From Eudorina sp. 2006-703-Eu-15 (lineage: Eukaryota > Chlorophyta > Chlorophyceae > Chlamydomonadales > Volvocaceae), in assembly GCA_003117195.1 (NCBI GenBank), contig BDSI01000136.1, forward strand, positions 186,001-250,000: 64,000 bases of DNA. Reading direction: 5' to 3'. The first letter of the stretch is position 1. Each line of letters starts with the position of its first letter. Position numbers and translations under genes: made by a program. The notes below the pieces were generated by a model, which was not told the origin of the DNA, did no database searches, and saw only the letters and a list, made by a program, of their open reading frames with translations. Positions 43,303-54,617 of this stretch are shown here, one piece after another.

Positions 43303-46300
43303 CTAATTTTCCTGCGTGGCCGCCGCACCCGGCCCCAGTCGCGCCACCTTGCGCTTCTCCACCGTCTGGGTCTCCGGGCACTGCATGGTCACCCAGCCGG
43401 TGGGCACCAGGGGGAGGCCTGGGCGCCAGAGGCGGGACGCAGGAGGGGAGGGGAGGGGAGGGGAGTTGGCACCCACCCGGGGAGGCAGCGAGGGAGGGAG
43501 GGGCACGACAGGTTGGGAGGCTCGGCCGCGAACGGGCGGAAACAGCGGAAACAGCTTCTAGGCTGCATGTTCCGGGAGAGTGCAGCAAGCGGAGAGAGGC
43601 CCCCGTGAAGACAGCGGAGAGAGGCCCCCGTGAAGACAGCGGAGAGAGGCCCCCGTGAAGACAGCGGGGGCCTCGCCATCAGCTACCTCAGCCGCGCGCA
43701 TCAACAACATCGCCGCGGGTTCCTATACCCGACAGACAATCGGCGATCCACCGAGTCAGCGCCATGCCAAGCCACCAGCTAGTCACCAGCCCGCTTGAGT
43801 CACCAGCCCGGCCGTAACAGCTCAGAGCCTGCCTCCCCATCCCTGCGTCAGCCGCCGGGGCCCCTAGAGCCCGCCAGCCGCAACCGCCCCCTCACCCCAC
43901 ACCCCGGGCCCCTCACACTCTTGGCCGTTCCATCACCCCTAACGCCCGGCCATCCCAAACGACAGGCCACACCCCGACCAGCGCCGGACCGGCCATCACA
44001 CGAAGCAGGTGACAGGCCTCTCCCCACCCACCCACCCGCCCACCCACCCACCCATCCCCTCAGCGCACTGCGGCAGCGCGGCCGCGCCGCCACGCGCCCG
44101 CGCGCGGTCTCTATCTTTTCGTTTGCTCTGCAGGTACCGCACCCCGTAAGTATACTGCGTTATGCTGGGTGTGCCCGGGTTCGTTCTGCGGGTTTATTTA
44201 TTTTTCTCAATTTAATCCCCTCAACTCACCCGCCGCGGCGCTCCGGGCGTACACGACCCCCAGCTCGTTCCTGGCGGTGCTCAGGTAGTAGGAGCGGGCG
44301 TCGCCCAGACTAGCCACCTGAGAGCAGGAACCGGCGCACCCGTCAGTCAGTCCGTCCGTCCGCGCGTCGTGCATCGTGCATCCCCGCCGGGTGCTGTTTT
44401 TTGTATAACCCCTCCGGGGGTAGGTGGAGGGAGGGGGGGGCATCGGCGGGTCCGTTCAGACATAGGGGCACATAGGTGCCACAGCCGCAGCTGGGGGTGG
44501 CCTGCCTGGCCCATCGAACATCCGACCGACCCGCCCGGGCGGGCATATCCCCTAACCGCCGGCTGCCGTCAGCTCATGTGACCACCGGGGGCCCTCTTAG
44601 GGCCCCACTCGCAGCATCGCATGATAGCATCGTATGATAGCGGCAGCTGCTGGTTATGAACAGTGGTCATCACTGCTGTGAGGAGGTCGCTTTGGGTGAA
44701 TGACATGACACGACCAGGGGGCGCATCGGGTCGTGGTGTCCAGGTTGTCCAGGTGTCCAGGTTGTGCACCGTAATGGGGTAAACCCTAGATAGCCCACCT
44801 CGGCGCGCACGATGTCCCCAGGTCGGAAGCAGTCGTACATGACCACCCGATCGATCTCCGTGGCGCGCACGTCCTGCTGCCTGCCAGACAGTCAGTCAGT
44901 CGGTCAGTCGGTCGGTCGGTCAGTCGGTCGGTCGGTCAGTCGGGTCGGTCGGTCAGTCAGTCAGTCAGTCAGTGCAGGAGGTGCAGCGAGAGGAGTCGGG
45001 AGGGAGCGGCGGATTGAGAACCCATTTCCGGGCGGCCCGGCGCCTGCAGGAGGCGCCTGGAGGAGGAGGCGCCTGGAGGAGGCGCCTGGAGGAGGAGACT
45101 GGAGGAGGGGACTGCCGCCACCGTCCCAGTTTCACGTCCGGGGCCCCAAGCCGCCCGTGGGCCAATACGGGGCGACGGTACCTCCTACCCTCCCCTATCC
45201 CCCGCGCCGATGCCCCTATCCGCTACCTCACCTCTACCCCCTCACCTCTACCCCCTCACCTCTACCCCCTCACCTCTACCCCCTCACCTCTACCCCCTCA
45301 CCTCTACCCCCTCACCCCCCACCTGATGACGCCCTTGAACTCCGTGCTCAGCGCCTGTCGCCCCACACACATGATGAGCGCGTGCGCCGAGGTCTGGGCC
45401 ACCCGGCTGATCTGAGGGGGTTGAGTGCGGTGGCTGCGGTGGGTGCGGTGGCCCCAACCGGTGGGTCCTTACACACTTACAGGCGGTCCACCCCTAGCGT
45501 CACCCTACCAGTCAATCACCGGACCCCACGGGGGCAGCACCGCACTGGCGACCCGGGCGCCGTAACGAACGGCCCCGCGGCGACTCCGTACGGCACTGGG
45601 AGGCCCCGCTGGCACGCAAGCCACGGCCGCGGCAGTTCTCAAAAAGGCGAGCGAGCCAAAGCGGGTGTGCGGCCACTTGCATCATCAGGGCGCATCACAT
45701 AACCGAAATTCCTCCCAGGGCCCCGGTTCAATCCATGCCATCGGTACGACAATCTCGGTACGACAATCTTGGTACCGTAGGTCGGCCTCGGTCCCATGGG
45801 TTCCTCAGTGAACGCGTAGGGTCACCTGACCCCTTCCTAACCCTCCCAAGGGCCCCGGTCCGCCCCTGCCTGGCCCTGACTTGACCGGACCGGGCTGCCC
45901 CCTTTTTGTCAACAAAGACAGCGAAATCACGAAATAATCACCGGGCTGGCCCCCCCCACCTTGGCGGTGACGATGTCCCCGGGCTTGGGCACCAGCGGTT
46001 GGCTCCCGCGGGTGGCCACGTGCACGACGGGTTTCTGGAGGGGCGCCGGACGATGGACGGGGGAACACCCGGGGTGGGGGGTGGGGTGTGAGGGGTGAGG
46101 GGTGAGGGGTGAGGGGTGAGGGGTGAGGGGTGAGGGGTGAGGGGTGAGGGGTGAGGGGTGAGGGGTGAGGGGTGAGGGGTGAGGGGTGAGGGGTGAGGGG
46201 TGAGGGGTGAGGGGTGAGGGGTGAGGGGTGAGGGGTGAGGGGTGAGGGGTGAGGGGTGAGGGGTGAGGGGTGAGGGGTGAGGGGTGAGGGGTGAGGGGTG

Positions 46301-47160
46301 AGGGGTGAGGGGTGAGGGGTGAGGGGTGAGGGGTGAGGGATGAGGGACGGGGTGAGGGACGGGGTGAGGGGTCACGGGACAGGCGGTGGTCGCGAGGCGG
46401 ACAGCTGCAGCGGCTGAGGTGCGACATCCTGCGTGAAAGACTGGGCGCAGTGACGGAGGCATCCTGGCCGCTGCATCCTGGCTCCCACATGCCGTGCTCC
46501 AGATTGGGTTGGTGACGGTTACAACAAGCTTTCAAGCTCGTACGGCCCGGACGCCCATGCGTCAGAGGGCCCCATGTACGGCAGGGCCGACGGAGAATGA
46601 CAAACTCTTCAGGGAGGTGGTCGGAACGGAACCGGGAAAACCACCACCAGGTGCCGATGCGCATGGAGGGGCCCGGGCGGCGGGCGCGCTAGGTGCTGGT
46701 GCGGGAGGCGGTGAGCATCGCCACGTAAACCCCCCACCGCTACGTTTTCATCGCGGAGCAGTGACAGTGCTTGTTGGTCTTCAACGGTTGCCTGCTATGA
46801 CCGCTGGGGGGCCGTCACCTCCGGGGGCCCCAGCGCGAGAGACCCTGAGGGCTCATTCCTCTGCACTCACCCCGCCTTTCTCCGCGGGTGGGTCCATCCG
46901 TCGCAGTCCAACCACGCTGGCGAACACGAAGCCGTCGCGTATGTACACGCCCTCGCCAGCCTCTAAGGCGTCCTGCGGGTGATGACGTGGCCGGTGACAT
47001 GGGGGGGGGTGTACAGGCGGGGGGTGCAGGGCCTGACTCATACCCCGATGCCTTGCAACCGTCAACCGCATGCCCGTCTCGCTGCTTTGTTTCTTTGTGC
47101 CACACCTACCGTTGCCCCTAGGCGATCTCCGGCGCATACCGGTGCCGTGTCAGCCGCCAT
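43303..47160 (-). CDS. CSL4: Exosome complex cap subunit CSL4 (EXOSC1)
   Basis: S1-domain subunit of the RNA exosome cap, needed for 3'-5' RNA decay and processing. Seven exons: 47160-47110, 46972-46871, 46034-45960, 45411-45323, 44880-44799, 44317-44230, 43418-43303 (TAG). All phases join, giving 200 aa, against 195 in human. Landmarks: [10 protein letters not shown] and [19 protein letters not shown] (N-terminal domain); [14 protein letters not shown] then [23 protein letters not shown] and [12 protein letters not shown] (S1 domain); [40 protein letters not shown] (C-terminal domain). The start [15 protein letters not shown] fits the family length. Most of the gene's 3.9 kb is intron, filled with minisatellites. 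Confidence 0.95.
43592..43682. repeat. 25-bp triple repeat plus hairpin in a CSL4 intron
   Basis: Three copies of AGCGGAGAGAGGCCCCCGTG followed by AAGAC. The last copy is followed by CGGGGGCCTC, so GAGGCCCCCG can pair with it across a 9-nt loop. Located in the last intron of CSL4. Confidence 0.85.
44886..44972. repeat. CAGT/CGGT tetranucleotide repeat in a CSL4 intron
   Basis: Interspersed CAGT and CGGT units immediately next to the acceptor of CSL4 exon 5 (44880). Confidence 0.85.
45227..45318. repeat. 14-bp tandem repeat (CCTCTACCCCCTCA)n in a CSL4 intron
   Basis: About six perfect copies in the intron after CSL4 exon 4. Confidence 0.9.
46083..46340. repeat. 7-bp minisatellite (GGGGTGA)n in a CSL4 intron
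   Basis: About 36 nearly perfect copies, within the intron 46035-46870. The open minus-strand frames across it (Pro-His-Pro-Ser-Pro-Leu-Thr periodicity) are artefacts. Confidence 0.95.
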
Positions 47161-47769
47161 CTCCGTTGCTCTTATGAGCCGTCGTGCCTACGCAGCAGTA
47201 CGCTGCTCAACTGGAGCTGATAAATCTGCAAGCTGTGATGTTATGACGTTATTTTTGCCTGATGGCGTCGATTTGTCGCGATTGGAAACCCTTCCGCCGG
47301 TATTATCATAAATCACACGCAACTCCGTTCATGGATACAGTAAACAATTCGAATAAGTCGCACGTCCGCTATAATGATGGGGCGTGGCTTTCTGACACAA
47401 CACCAAAAAGCAACATAAAGTATGAATAATCCACTACGTATTGGTTCTCCAATTTTTTTTCATTCAAGCACAAATGAGGAGATCCACATATTGCAAATTC
47501 GCTGAGCAGCCACAATAAGCTTCATCCTCGATCCAGGGTCCCCAACGGCCGGGCCCGACTAACGATTGTCGTGAGCCTGCACCACGTCCTAACTCCTTAT
47601 CATAATATTAAAGCGAGCCTGGACATACATGTTCTCTGCTGTAGGCAAACTCATTAATTTGCATTTATTTTGCATTGTGCGGCCCGTGAAGACCAAAGTT
47701 TGGGTGGCCTCGCACGCAACATAGGGCGGACAGGACGTTCACAGCACCTAGCGTAAGAGCAGTACATAT
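47161..47769. other. Divergent promoter region, CSL4 / RING-CH gene
   Basis: About 600 bp, markedly AT-richer than the surroundings, between two divergent start codons. No gene seen; probably holds both promoters. Confidence 0.5.
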
Positions 47770-49739
47770 ATGAAGCTAAGGAAGGCGGCCAAGAATGCTC
47801 CGCTCGATCTTGACGACCCGTTAGAGAGTGAGACCTGCAGTAGTGGATGCGAGTACCTATCAGACGTCTTAGAGGACGAGGAGGAGGTGGAGGTGGACGC
47901 GGACGGTAACGAAGCCGGCGTAGGCGAGGAGCAAGATGACGGGACGGACGGTGACGAGCGTGACACCGTAGGCGACAGCGATGACGACAGCGAGCTTCAT
48001 GCGGGTGGGTCAGCGATGAGGGAGGGCCTCCAGTCCTTCCATGGTTTCCAGGGGATCAGCCGTCTTTGCTGTGCGCATGTTGACTGCCTGCGGTGCGGGA
48101 TTGGCTGAAGGTGCGTCCGAAGATGGCGGTGAGAGCGCCTGTGCGGGAGCACCCTCCAACATCACCGCTGAATGCGGCACCGAACTGACGGTGAGCAACC
48201 TATGGGGTGGCTCCTATCGAGGTTCCCGGTTAGTCCATGCGAAATCGTGTCCACATGCCGTACGTCGAGCACGAACCCGAGACCAAAGATCAGAGCTGCG
48301 GTCCTTGGCCATGTTCATGCAGCGGTCCTGATGCCGCAAAGTTCTCACCATGTGCTTTGCCCCGGCCCCATCCCGGCCCAATCCCGCCGGCCCCATCCCG
48401 CCGGCCCCATCCCGACCCCATCCCGCCGACCCACATCCCACACGTCGGTAACAGTCCAACGAGGACGAGGACGACGACTCACTGCCGCCGCATCAGCAGC
48501 ACGCCGCCACGCGCCAGGGGTTCAACCCCTTCTCTCTACTGTCCGAGGACGGCAGTGACAGCGACAGCGACAACAACAGCGACTCAGTGACCCGACCCAC
48601 GGGCGAGCTGCGTCCCGGGGACGGCGTGGCGGCGGTCATTGAGGGTCGGGCTTCAGGCAGCGGTGATGACGGCGAGGCGCACGGGCCCACGCAGCCGGCG
48701 CGGTTGCCGCAGCGTAGGCGGCGGAAGCAGAGGAGGAACCCTCGGCGGCGGCGGCGGCAGGGCGCCGCGTGCGTTGCAGGGGCATCACCCGTTGATGACG
48801 ATGCTGAAACCGGGGAGTGTTCCACGTCAGACGCAGCAGGGGAGGTGCTGCCGGTGGAAGGCCAGACGGGGCCCGCCGGGGAGCAGGATGGCGCGCCGCC
48901 AGTGCCCGCGGCGGCGATGACCATCCCCTTGCCCGACTCGGCACCGACCCTTGTCCACGGGACAGGTCGGGGCGATGTGGGTTGTGCCTCCCAGCAGCAG
49001 CAGGAGCAGCAGCAGCAGGAGCAGCAGCAGCAGCAGGAGCAGCAGCAGCAGCAGCAGCACACTGCCGACGACGCGGCTGGCTCGGAGGCCGGCTCTGGCA
49101 GCGAGGAGGAGCACGGGGAGGGTGTGGCTGACTGCTGGCTGTGCTACGGCGAGGGCACGGTCATTTGCGGTGAGGCGACCCGCTGCCACCCGGGCGGCCG
49201 AGGCAGCCGGAGTGGGAGCCACGACGCTGCTGCTGGCGGCGGCAGCAGCGGCGATGGTGTTAGTGATGGTGGTGGTGGTGACGCGGAGATGGAGCTCGTG
49301 GCCCCCTGCCGGGTGTGTGCGGGCGGGCTGAGGTACATACACAGGCGCTGCTTCGCGCGGTGGTTGGAAAGCAGCTGGGCGCTGGCGTGTCCCAACTGCC
49401 GTACGATGTATGACAGGTGAGGCCCGCGAGCGAGCGCGCTTCCTTGTCTGCTGCCTGGGCTGCAGGGTTCTGGAGGCTGGCAGGCATGTGTGATGGGAGA
49501 GTGCTTCGGCGATTGTTTGAGTTGGCCCCGTGATCGGCTTTATAAAGGCAGGCTGGCTTGGTGCCTGACCTCGTGGCGCGTTTTAGATGGGGCTAGAGGC
49601 CCCGGGTGCACGGCACCCTTGTGGTGCCGTGCTGTGTCTCCTCGCCCCTCTCCCAGTTCTCTGAGAGAGTGCTTCGGCGGTCTCCCGTGTGGGGCGGGTT
49701 AGCGCCCCCGGCCAGCGTCGGCCCGGCAGATATGTAATG

Positions 49740-49784
<45 letters not shown>

Positions 49785-51774
49785 CCTGTCCTGTCAACCC
49801 TGGGTTCTGTGCCCCCCGGGCCTGCCCGCACCTGCCTACCCTGCCCCATCCTGCCCGCACCTGCCCACAGCTCCCTCCTGGACGACCTGGCTTTGCGCGA
49901 GGGCCCCTCCGTCCGCTCCCTGCTGGCCGCCGCCTGCCCGCCCGACCACGACCTGCGGCAGCCCTTCCCGCACCGCAGCCGGGTGCTCTTCTGCGTGGGC
50001 GGCCTCGTGGAGCTGTCCCTGGAGTGTGGGGGCATCACCGCAGCGGGTGGGTGGGTGGGTATAGGAAATTGGTAGACATATGATGCGACAGTGGACCCCG
50101 TGGGTCATCGTTGACAGCCGCAGGACACCCCCTGAACGCAATCCTGCCCACCTCCCTCACTGCCGCCCCCACCACCGCCGCCCCCGACGTACCCTCCCCC
50201 CCAGAGCTGCTCCGACGCATCCGGCTGTTGCTTGACGACATGGCCGCCCACGGAGGCGACGGCGGGTTGGGCCTGGTCGACGACTGGGGCCGGCCGCTGC
50301 AGCTGCCCGGCTTCGAGGTGACGGGGCTGCTGCTGGAGACCCGGGCCGCGGACCCTCCCCCTCGCCTGGGCGACCGGACGGACTGGCGCATGCCGGACCT
50401 GGTATTGAGCGAAGATTCGTTTGATGGCGATGATGAGGAGGAGGTGTGGCGGTCGCAGGTGAGGGCGCCGCGGGGCGGTGGTGCGTGGGCCGTGGAGGGC
50501 GCGGATGTCCCATTTTTGAGGTTATCCTTTGTTTTCCCCTTTTAAACATCAACTCGTGAAGTCAAGGCTCGCCAAGACTCGCCTAGGCGGCAAGGCTTCT
50601 CGGGCTGACCGCCTCCGCAAGGGGCCCTCCCGGATCAGTGACTCCCGCCATCGGGGCGCCGGCCCCAATCATCGCCACTGACCCGCGGGTCGGACACGTC
50701 GTTGCAAGACACAGTGTTCTCCGTTGCTGGAGTACGGCAACAGGTCCACAGCCTTTTGCGGGTCCTCGCGGGTCCTACCCGTGCTCCTACCCGGTACGGC
50801 ACGGTACGGCACCCACCGGGAACCCCCGTGTCCGTTTTTTCCCTTCCATCCTCTCTCCTCTGCCTCACCTCCCGCACCCCTCCTCCCCCTGCAGCGCGCC
50901 GCGTCGGCCGCTGACGCCGGCCGCCGCCACGACCGCCGTGACCCCACGGTCGGCTATGCCGACAGTGATGCCGATGACTACTACTACGACGACGACATGC
51001 CCCCCTTGGTGGACGGCAACGCCGACCCCTTACGGACGTGGCTGCGGGCCAACCAGCGGCGGTCGCACCCCCAGCAGCAGCAGCAGCAGGTTCCGCCCGC
51101 GGCGCAGCGCGACCGCAGCTTCACGAGCGGCAGCAGGAGCAACCTGTGGGGCTCGGTGTTTGATGCGGCCCTTGACGCGGCCGCGCTACAGCACATTGAA
51201 ATGGTTAGAGAGCACCGGCGGAATTCGCTCTTTGATAATATCGACATGGGGCTGGGGCTGGCGCTGGGGCTGCCGGCGGCGGTGAGTCCGGCGAGGGGCT
51301 GTCATCGCGCGCGTGTGTGCCGCCGGTGGGTGGTTTGTGCCGCCGCCGGACGAACAGGCCGAGTTCGGGCGCCGTGGGCCGATTGAGATTTCCAACTGTG
51401 CGATTCTGTGCGACCTCTGGAACGCCCTCGTGGCGTTTTGAGCGGAGGGAGGACAACCCGCCCGAGCCCGCCCAGATGTGGTCTGCTTCAAATGCCCGGT
51501 GTATTTTGCTTGACATATGTGTGTGCGTGTGGTGTGAATACCGCCGCAGATGGACCTTCCGCCGCCTCCGCCGCCGTTCCGAGACCACGGGCTGGGTCGT
51601 GAGGCGGTCCTACGGGCCGCAGCGGACCGGGCGGTGGTCCGGGCGGAGCAGCAGCGGCGGCGGGCGGACCTGCAGCTGCAGCAGCGCCAACAGCAGCGGC
51701 ACGCGGGCGGCAGCCGGGGCCAGCAGGGCGGCTCGGGCGGCGGCTCGCGCAGCGGCGGTGCGCGGCGCCGCTGA
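47770..51774 (+). CDS. RING-CH (RINGv) zinc-finger protein, putative soluble E3 ubiquitin ligase
   Basis: Seven exons: 47770-48004, 48060-48190, 48455-49416, 49871-50046, 50124-50458, 50895-51281, 51550-51774 (TGA). All phases join, giving 816 aa. The N-terminus is very acidic (LEDEEEVEVDADGNE, SEDGSDSDSDNNSDS), followed by a basic RRRRKQRRNPRRRRR patch that could be a nuclear localisation signal, and a Gln/Glu run near residues 302-324. The RING-CH finger lies near residues 348-440: CWLCYGEG, a Gly/Ser-rich insert of about 55 residues, PCRVCAGGLRYIHRRCFARW, then ACPNCRTMYD. Spacing at the second pair is C-x2-C rather than the usual C-x-C. The downstream part has LFCVGGLVELSLECGG, an acidic YADSDADDYYYDDD and a Gln/Arg-rich tail. 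No membrane segments are seen, unlike animal MARCH proteins. The second exon uses an acceptor with a weak pyrimidine tract and is the least certain. Confidence 0.87.
49741..49782. repeat. (CA)n microsatellite in a RING-CH gene intron
   Basis: About 20 CA units between RING-CH exons 3 and 4. Confidence 0.97.
50059..50084 (-). repeat. Intron-resident dispersed element, copy J
   Basis: Minus-strand ATATGTCTACCAATTTCCTA, starting about 12 nt after the donor of RING-CH exon 4, in an intron of only 77 nt, opposite to the gene. Confidence 0.8.
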
Positions 51775-54617
51775 GACCGCAGGTGCCCCCCGTCCCTGCG
51801 CTCACGTCTTCCTGCTGTGGGGGAAGGCGCTGTAAGTCCTCCTGTACACCTACTTCTTCTACCTAGTACTTACTCTTCGCTGCTATTGTTACTCTGGGGT
51901 TTGGTTCACCGTTAACGGATTTGGTGTACGGGAAATCTCGTGTACGACCAAGATGAAGGTACAGGTTTTTCCATCTTGGGGTTGGAGATTTGGTGTGACG
52001 GTGTGTGTGTGTGTAAAAGATTAACACTGTGTGTGTGTGTGTGTGTGTCAGGTAACGGGTGCACTCGCACGATTCGAGGATGCATCTTGATGTACATTGT
52101 GCGCACGGCGGACGGGGGCCTTCCTGCTCGCGTGCAGGAGGCAGCAGGTGCTGGCAGATCGCAACCAGGATGATGTTCAGGAGAGGGTGGTGCACAGGCG
52201 ATGCGGCCTGGTGAATTCGTTTACATGCTCGTACGTATAAGCATCATCATCAGCAGCAGCAGGAGGAGGTTCGTGGGGCTCTGCATCTACAGCGCCGCAG
52301 GATGCTTCTTCGAGGAAGCGAGAGCGCGAGTCGTGTCTGGGCCCGGTGGGAGCATCCCGGTGGACGCCGCACCGAGGGCCTCCCAGGCGCGTCAAGTACT
52401 ACGCGTGTGGTGATGTGCGAGGGAGGAGGGAGGGCGATGTTCAGATATGTATATATTTTTAGATATTCACGTTCTTCTCCGCCACCGCACGCCTGGGTGC
52501 TGGTGCTCAGAGCGGGTGAGGCCGGCTGGGTTGTGCCCGTGCGCCCTCAGTACTTCGGTAACGGCTCCTACCTGTACGGATGAGGACTGCCTCTGCGGCC
52601 ATCATGGGTCGTTGCGTGCCCCTGGAGCTTTGCCAACATCCATCACGGGTCTACGGCATTGGCAGGGTTGTTGCATTTTCAGGAAATCAGGACCCCGCTT
52701 GCGGTACCGTATGTGTGTGCCGCACTGCCACGGCACATGGCAGTAAGCCCAAGGCTCCGCAAGACGCCCGCCGCGAAACGGCACGGATCGCCGACCGACC
52801 AACCAGGGCGAGCTTGATTGATCGCTGCGGCGCGAACTACAGGAATGGCATGGAGCCAGCCAGTGAAGCGACATACCCCTTGAGCAGAGCAGAGCACACG
52901 CCATGGGCTCATTGTGACACTCACGAAAGAAAGGCGCGATGCGCGCAGCCGTTTGAATGCAGGCCGGCAGTGTGGTCCCACCCGCGAAGAGGCGTCCCAC
53001 CCTGCCCACTCCGATATGTACACATGAACACATCCGACCTCAGAAGCCCTCGCGACCCGTCCCCCTTTCCCCCCGGGGGGGCGGGACGTCCACATGCCGG
53101 CCATAACCAGTTCGCCCCACGCCGCTCTCAATACCTGGTCGGTTGATCGCAGAGGCATCCGAACGAGATACGGATACGTCTGCAACTCCTCAGTAAGCAA
53201 AGCATTCTCAAGGTTGAAAGCAATTCCCGCACCAGGCGAGCGAATCCTTGGCGCCCGAACTGACACAGTTTCATCACACAGTCACCACGCACGGGGGGAT
53301 AGCCAGAGATGTCATGGCGCCGAATGATCGGTGCATACCAGTTACCAGATCACGCAGCATACCCCCCACGGTGCGCAAGTTGCCACCGGCCCTGTCGCAT
53401 GACTAATCCCGAAGCCGGTCACACCGTAGGAAGCGCAATAGCGTACGTCAGGCAAGCGCAGCAGTTCTGGCACGTGCAAGGCTCTTGCAGCACATCGGCC
53501 TCCCGAACAGCCTCCCAACACCGCCCCCTCGCGTGCCCGCTCCCCAGCTGGCAGACAAATGTCGATAATCGCGGGGAGACGCGCGCTGTGGTCCTTTCTT
53601 GGGTCCTGCCCACCAGCGACCCGTGGACCGCGGCCCTTTCATCAGCGGGCGGCACCCCGTACTCGGGACCTTACCTATGCGCTCGCTCGTCGCGCGCCCC
53701 ATCGTAGATCGGCCCCCCCTCATGACCCACACGATGTCTGCAGGCCATCTCTAGGGCACACCATGATCTAACCCCACCGCAACCGCACACACGTGTGCGC
53801 ACCCATCATCATGTCCGCACGTCCTACAACATGACCCGGCTTTTGCGACCGCATGGTGTCACAGCGCAGAGCACCTCAATCCTGAAGTGCGGGGACCGCG
53901 GCGGACCGCGGCGAACACATCCACACGCTGACGCACCCCACCCCACCCCACGGAAGCCTCTCAACCCCGCCCTCGCTGCATGGCCGGCGAGCTGCCGGCC
54001 GCGGTGCCAGCCGGCGTAGTCATGTGCCGGGCGGGGCGGCGAATTCACACCTGAAGAGAGGGATGCCCTCAGCAACACACGGGGGGCGCCCCGGCGAGCT
54101 AGACCCCCGTCAACGCGGTTCCTCCTCCCTCCTAATTCCACAGATCCAATTTATTGCGGGGTTTGCCGCACCCGACCGCCCCCACCCCACAAACACCCGT
54201 CTGTCCACGCCCGCACCACCAAGTCACGGGCAAGGGCGCACCCTGTTGGCAGTGCAACGACGCATGCGCCCCACGTAACCTGGCGTGGTCAGCTGCGGAA
54301 CCCTTAGGGGATACCGTCCGCCATCGCTACGCGCCGGTCGCACAGGAGCCCTGGTCACACCCCATGCCGGCCGCCCAACATCGCATCCTATCGGCCCCCT
54401 GGATGCCACGGCGCATATCGCATCTCAGGATGCCAGTGCGCCTTCCAACGAACGTTGTTCACCGACCCCTCCACTCCGCTCCCATCCCATCGCACACAGT
54501 GCATCACGCGGATCCGGCCGTACTCCTCCTGTAACTAACTGCCGTGCACTGCATCTGGCCCGGCCCGGGTCGTCGCGCCACAACACAGCAATGCCCCGTC
54601 GGCCGGCCGTTCACTCA
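51775..54617. other. Convergent intergenic region, RING-CH gene / DMP gene
   Basis: 2.8 kb between two 3' ends. It holds GT runs near 52000-52048 and the RING-CH poly(A) signal. No supported gene; frames are short and without motifs. Confidence 0.5.
51831..51835 (+). terminator. TGTAA polyadenylation signal of the RING-CH gene
   Basis: TGTAA, the usual volvocine poly(A) signal, lies 56 nt after the stop codon at 51774. Confidence 0.5.

Noticed and set aside
42657..43658. Several plus-strand frames of 100-213 aa
   Set aside because: They overlap the last CSL4 exon in antisense and intron repeats; composition is that of shadow frames.
45927..46664. Minus-strand frames of 245 and 174 aa with Pro-His-Pro-Ser-Pro-Leu-Thr repeats
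   Set aside because: They are produced by the 7-bp minisatellite in a CSL4 intron.
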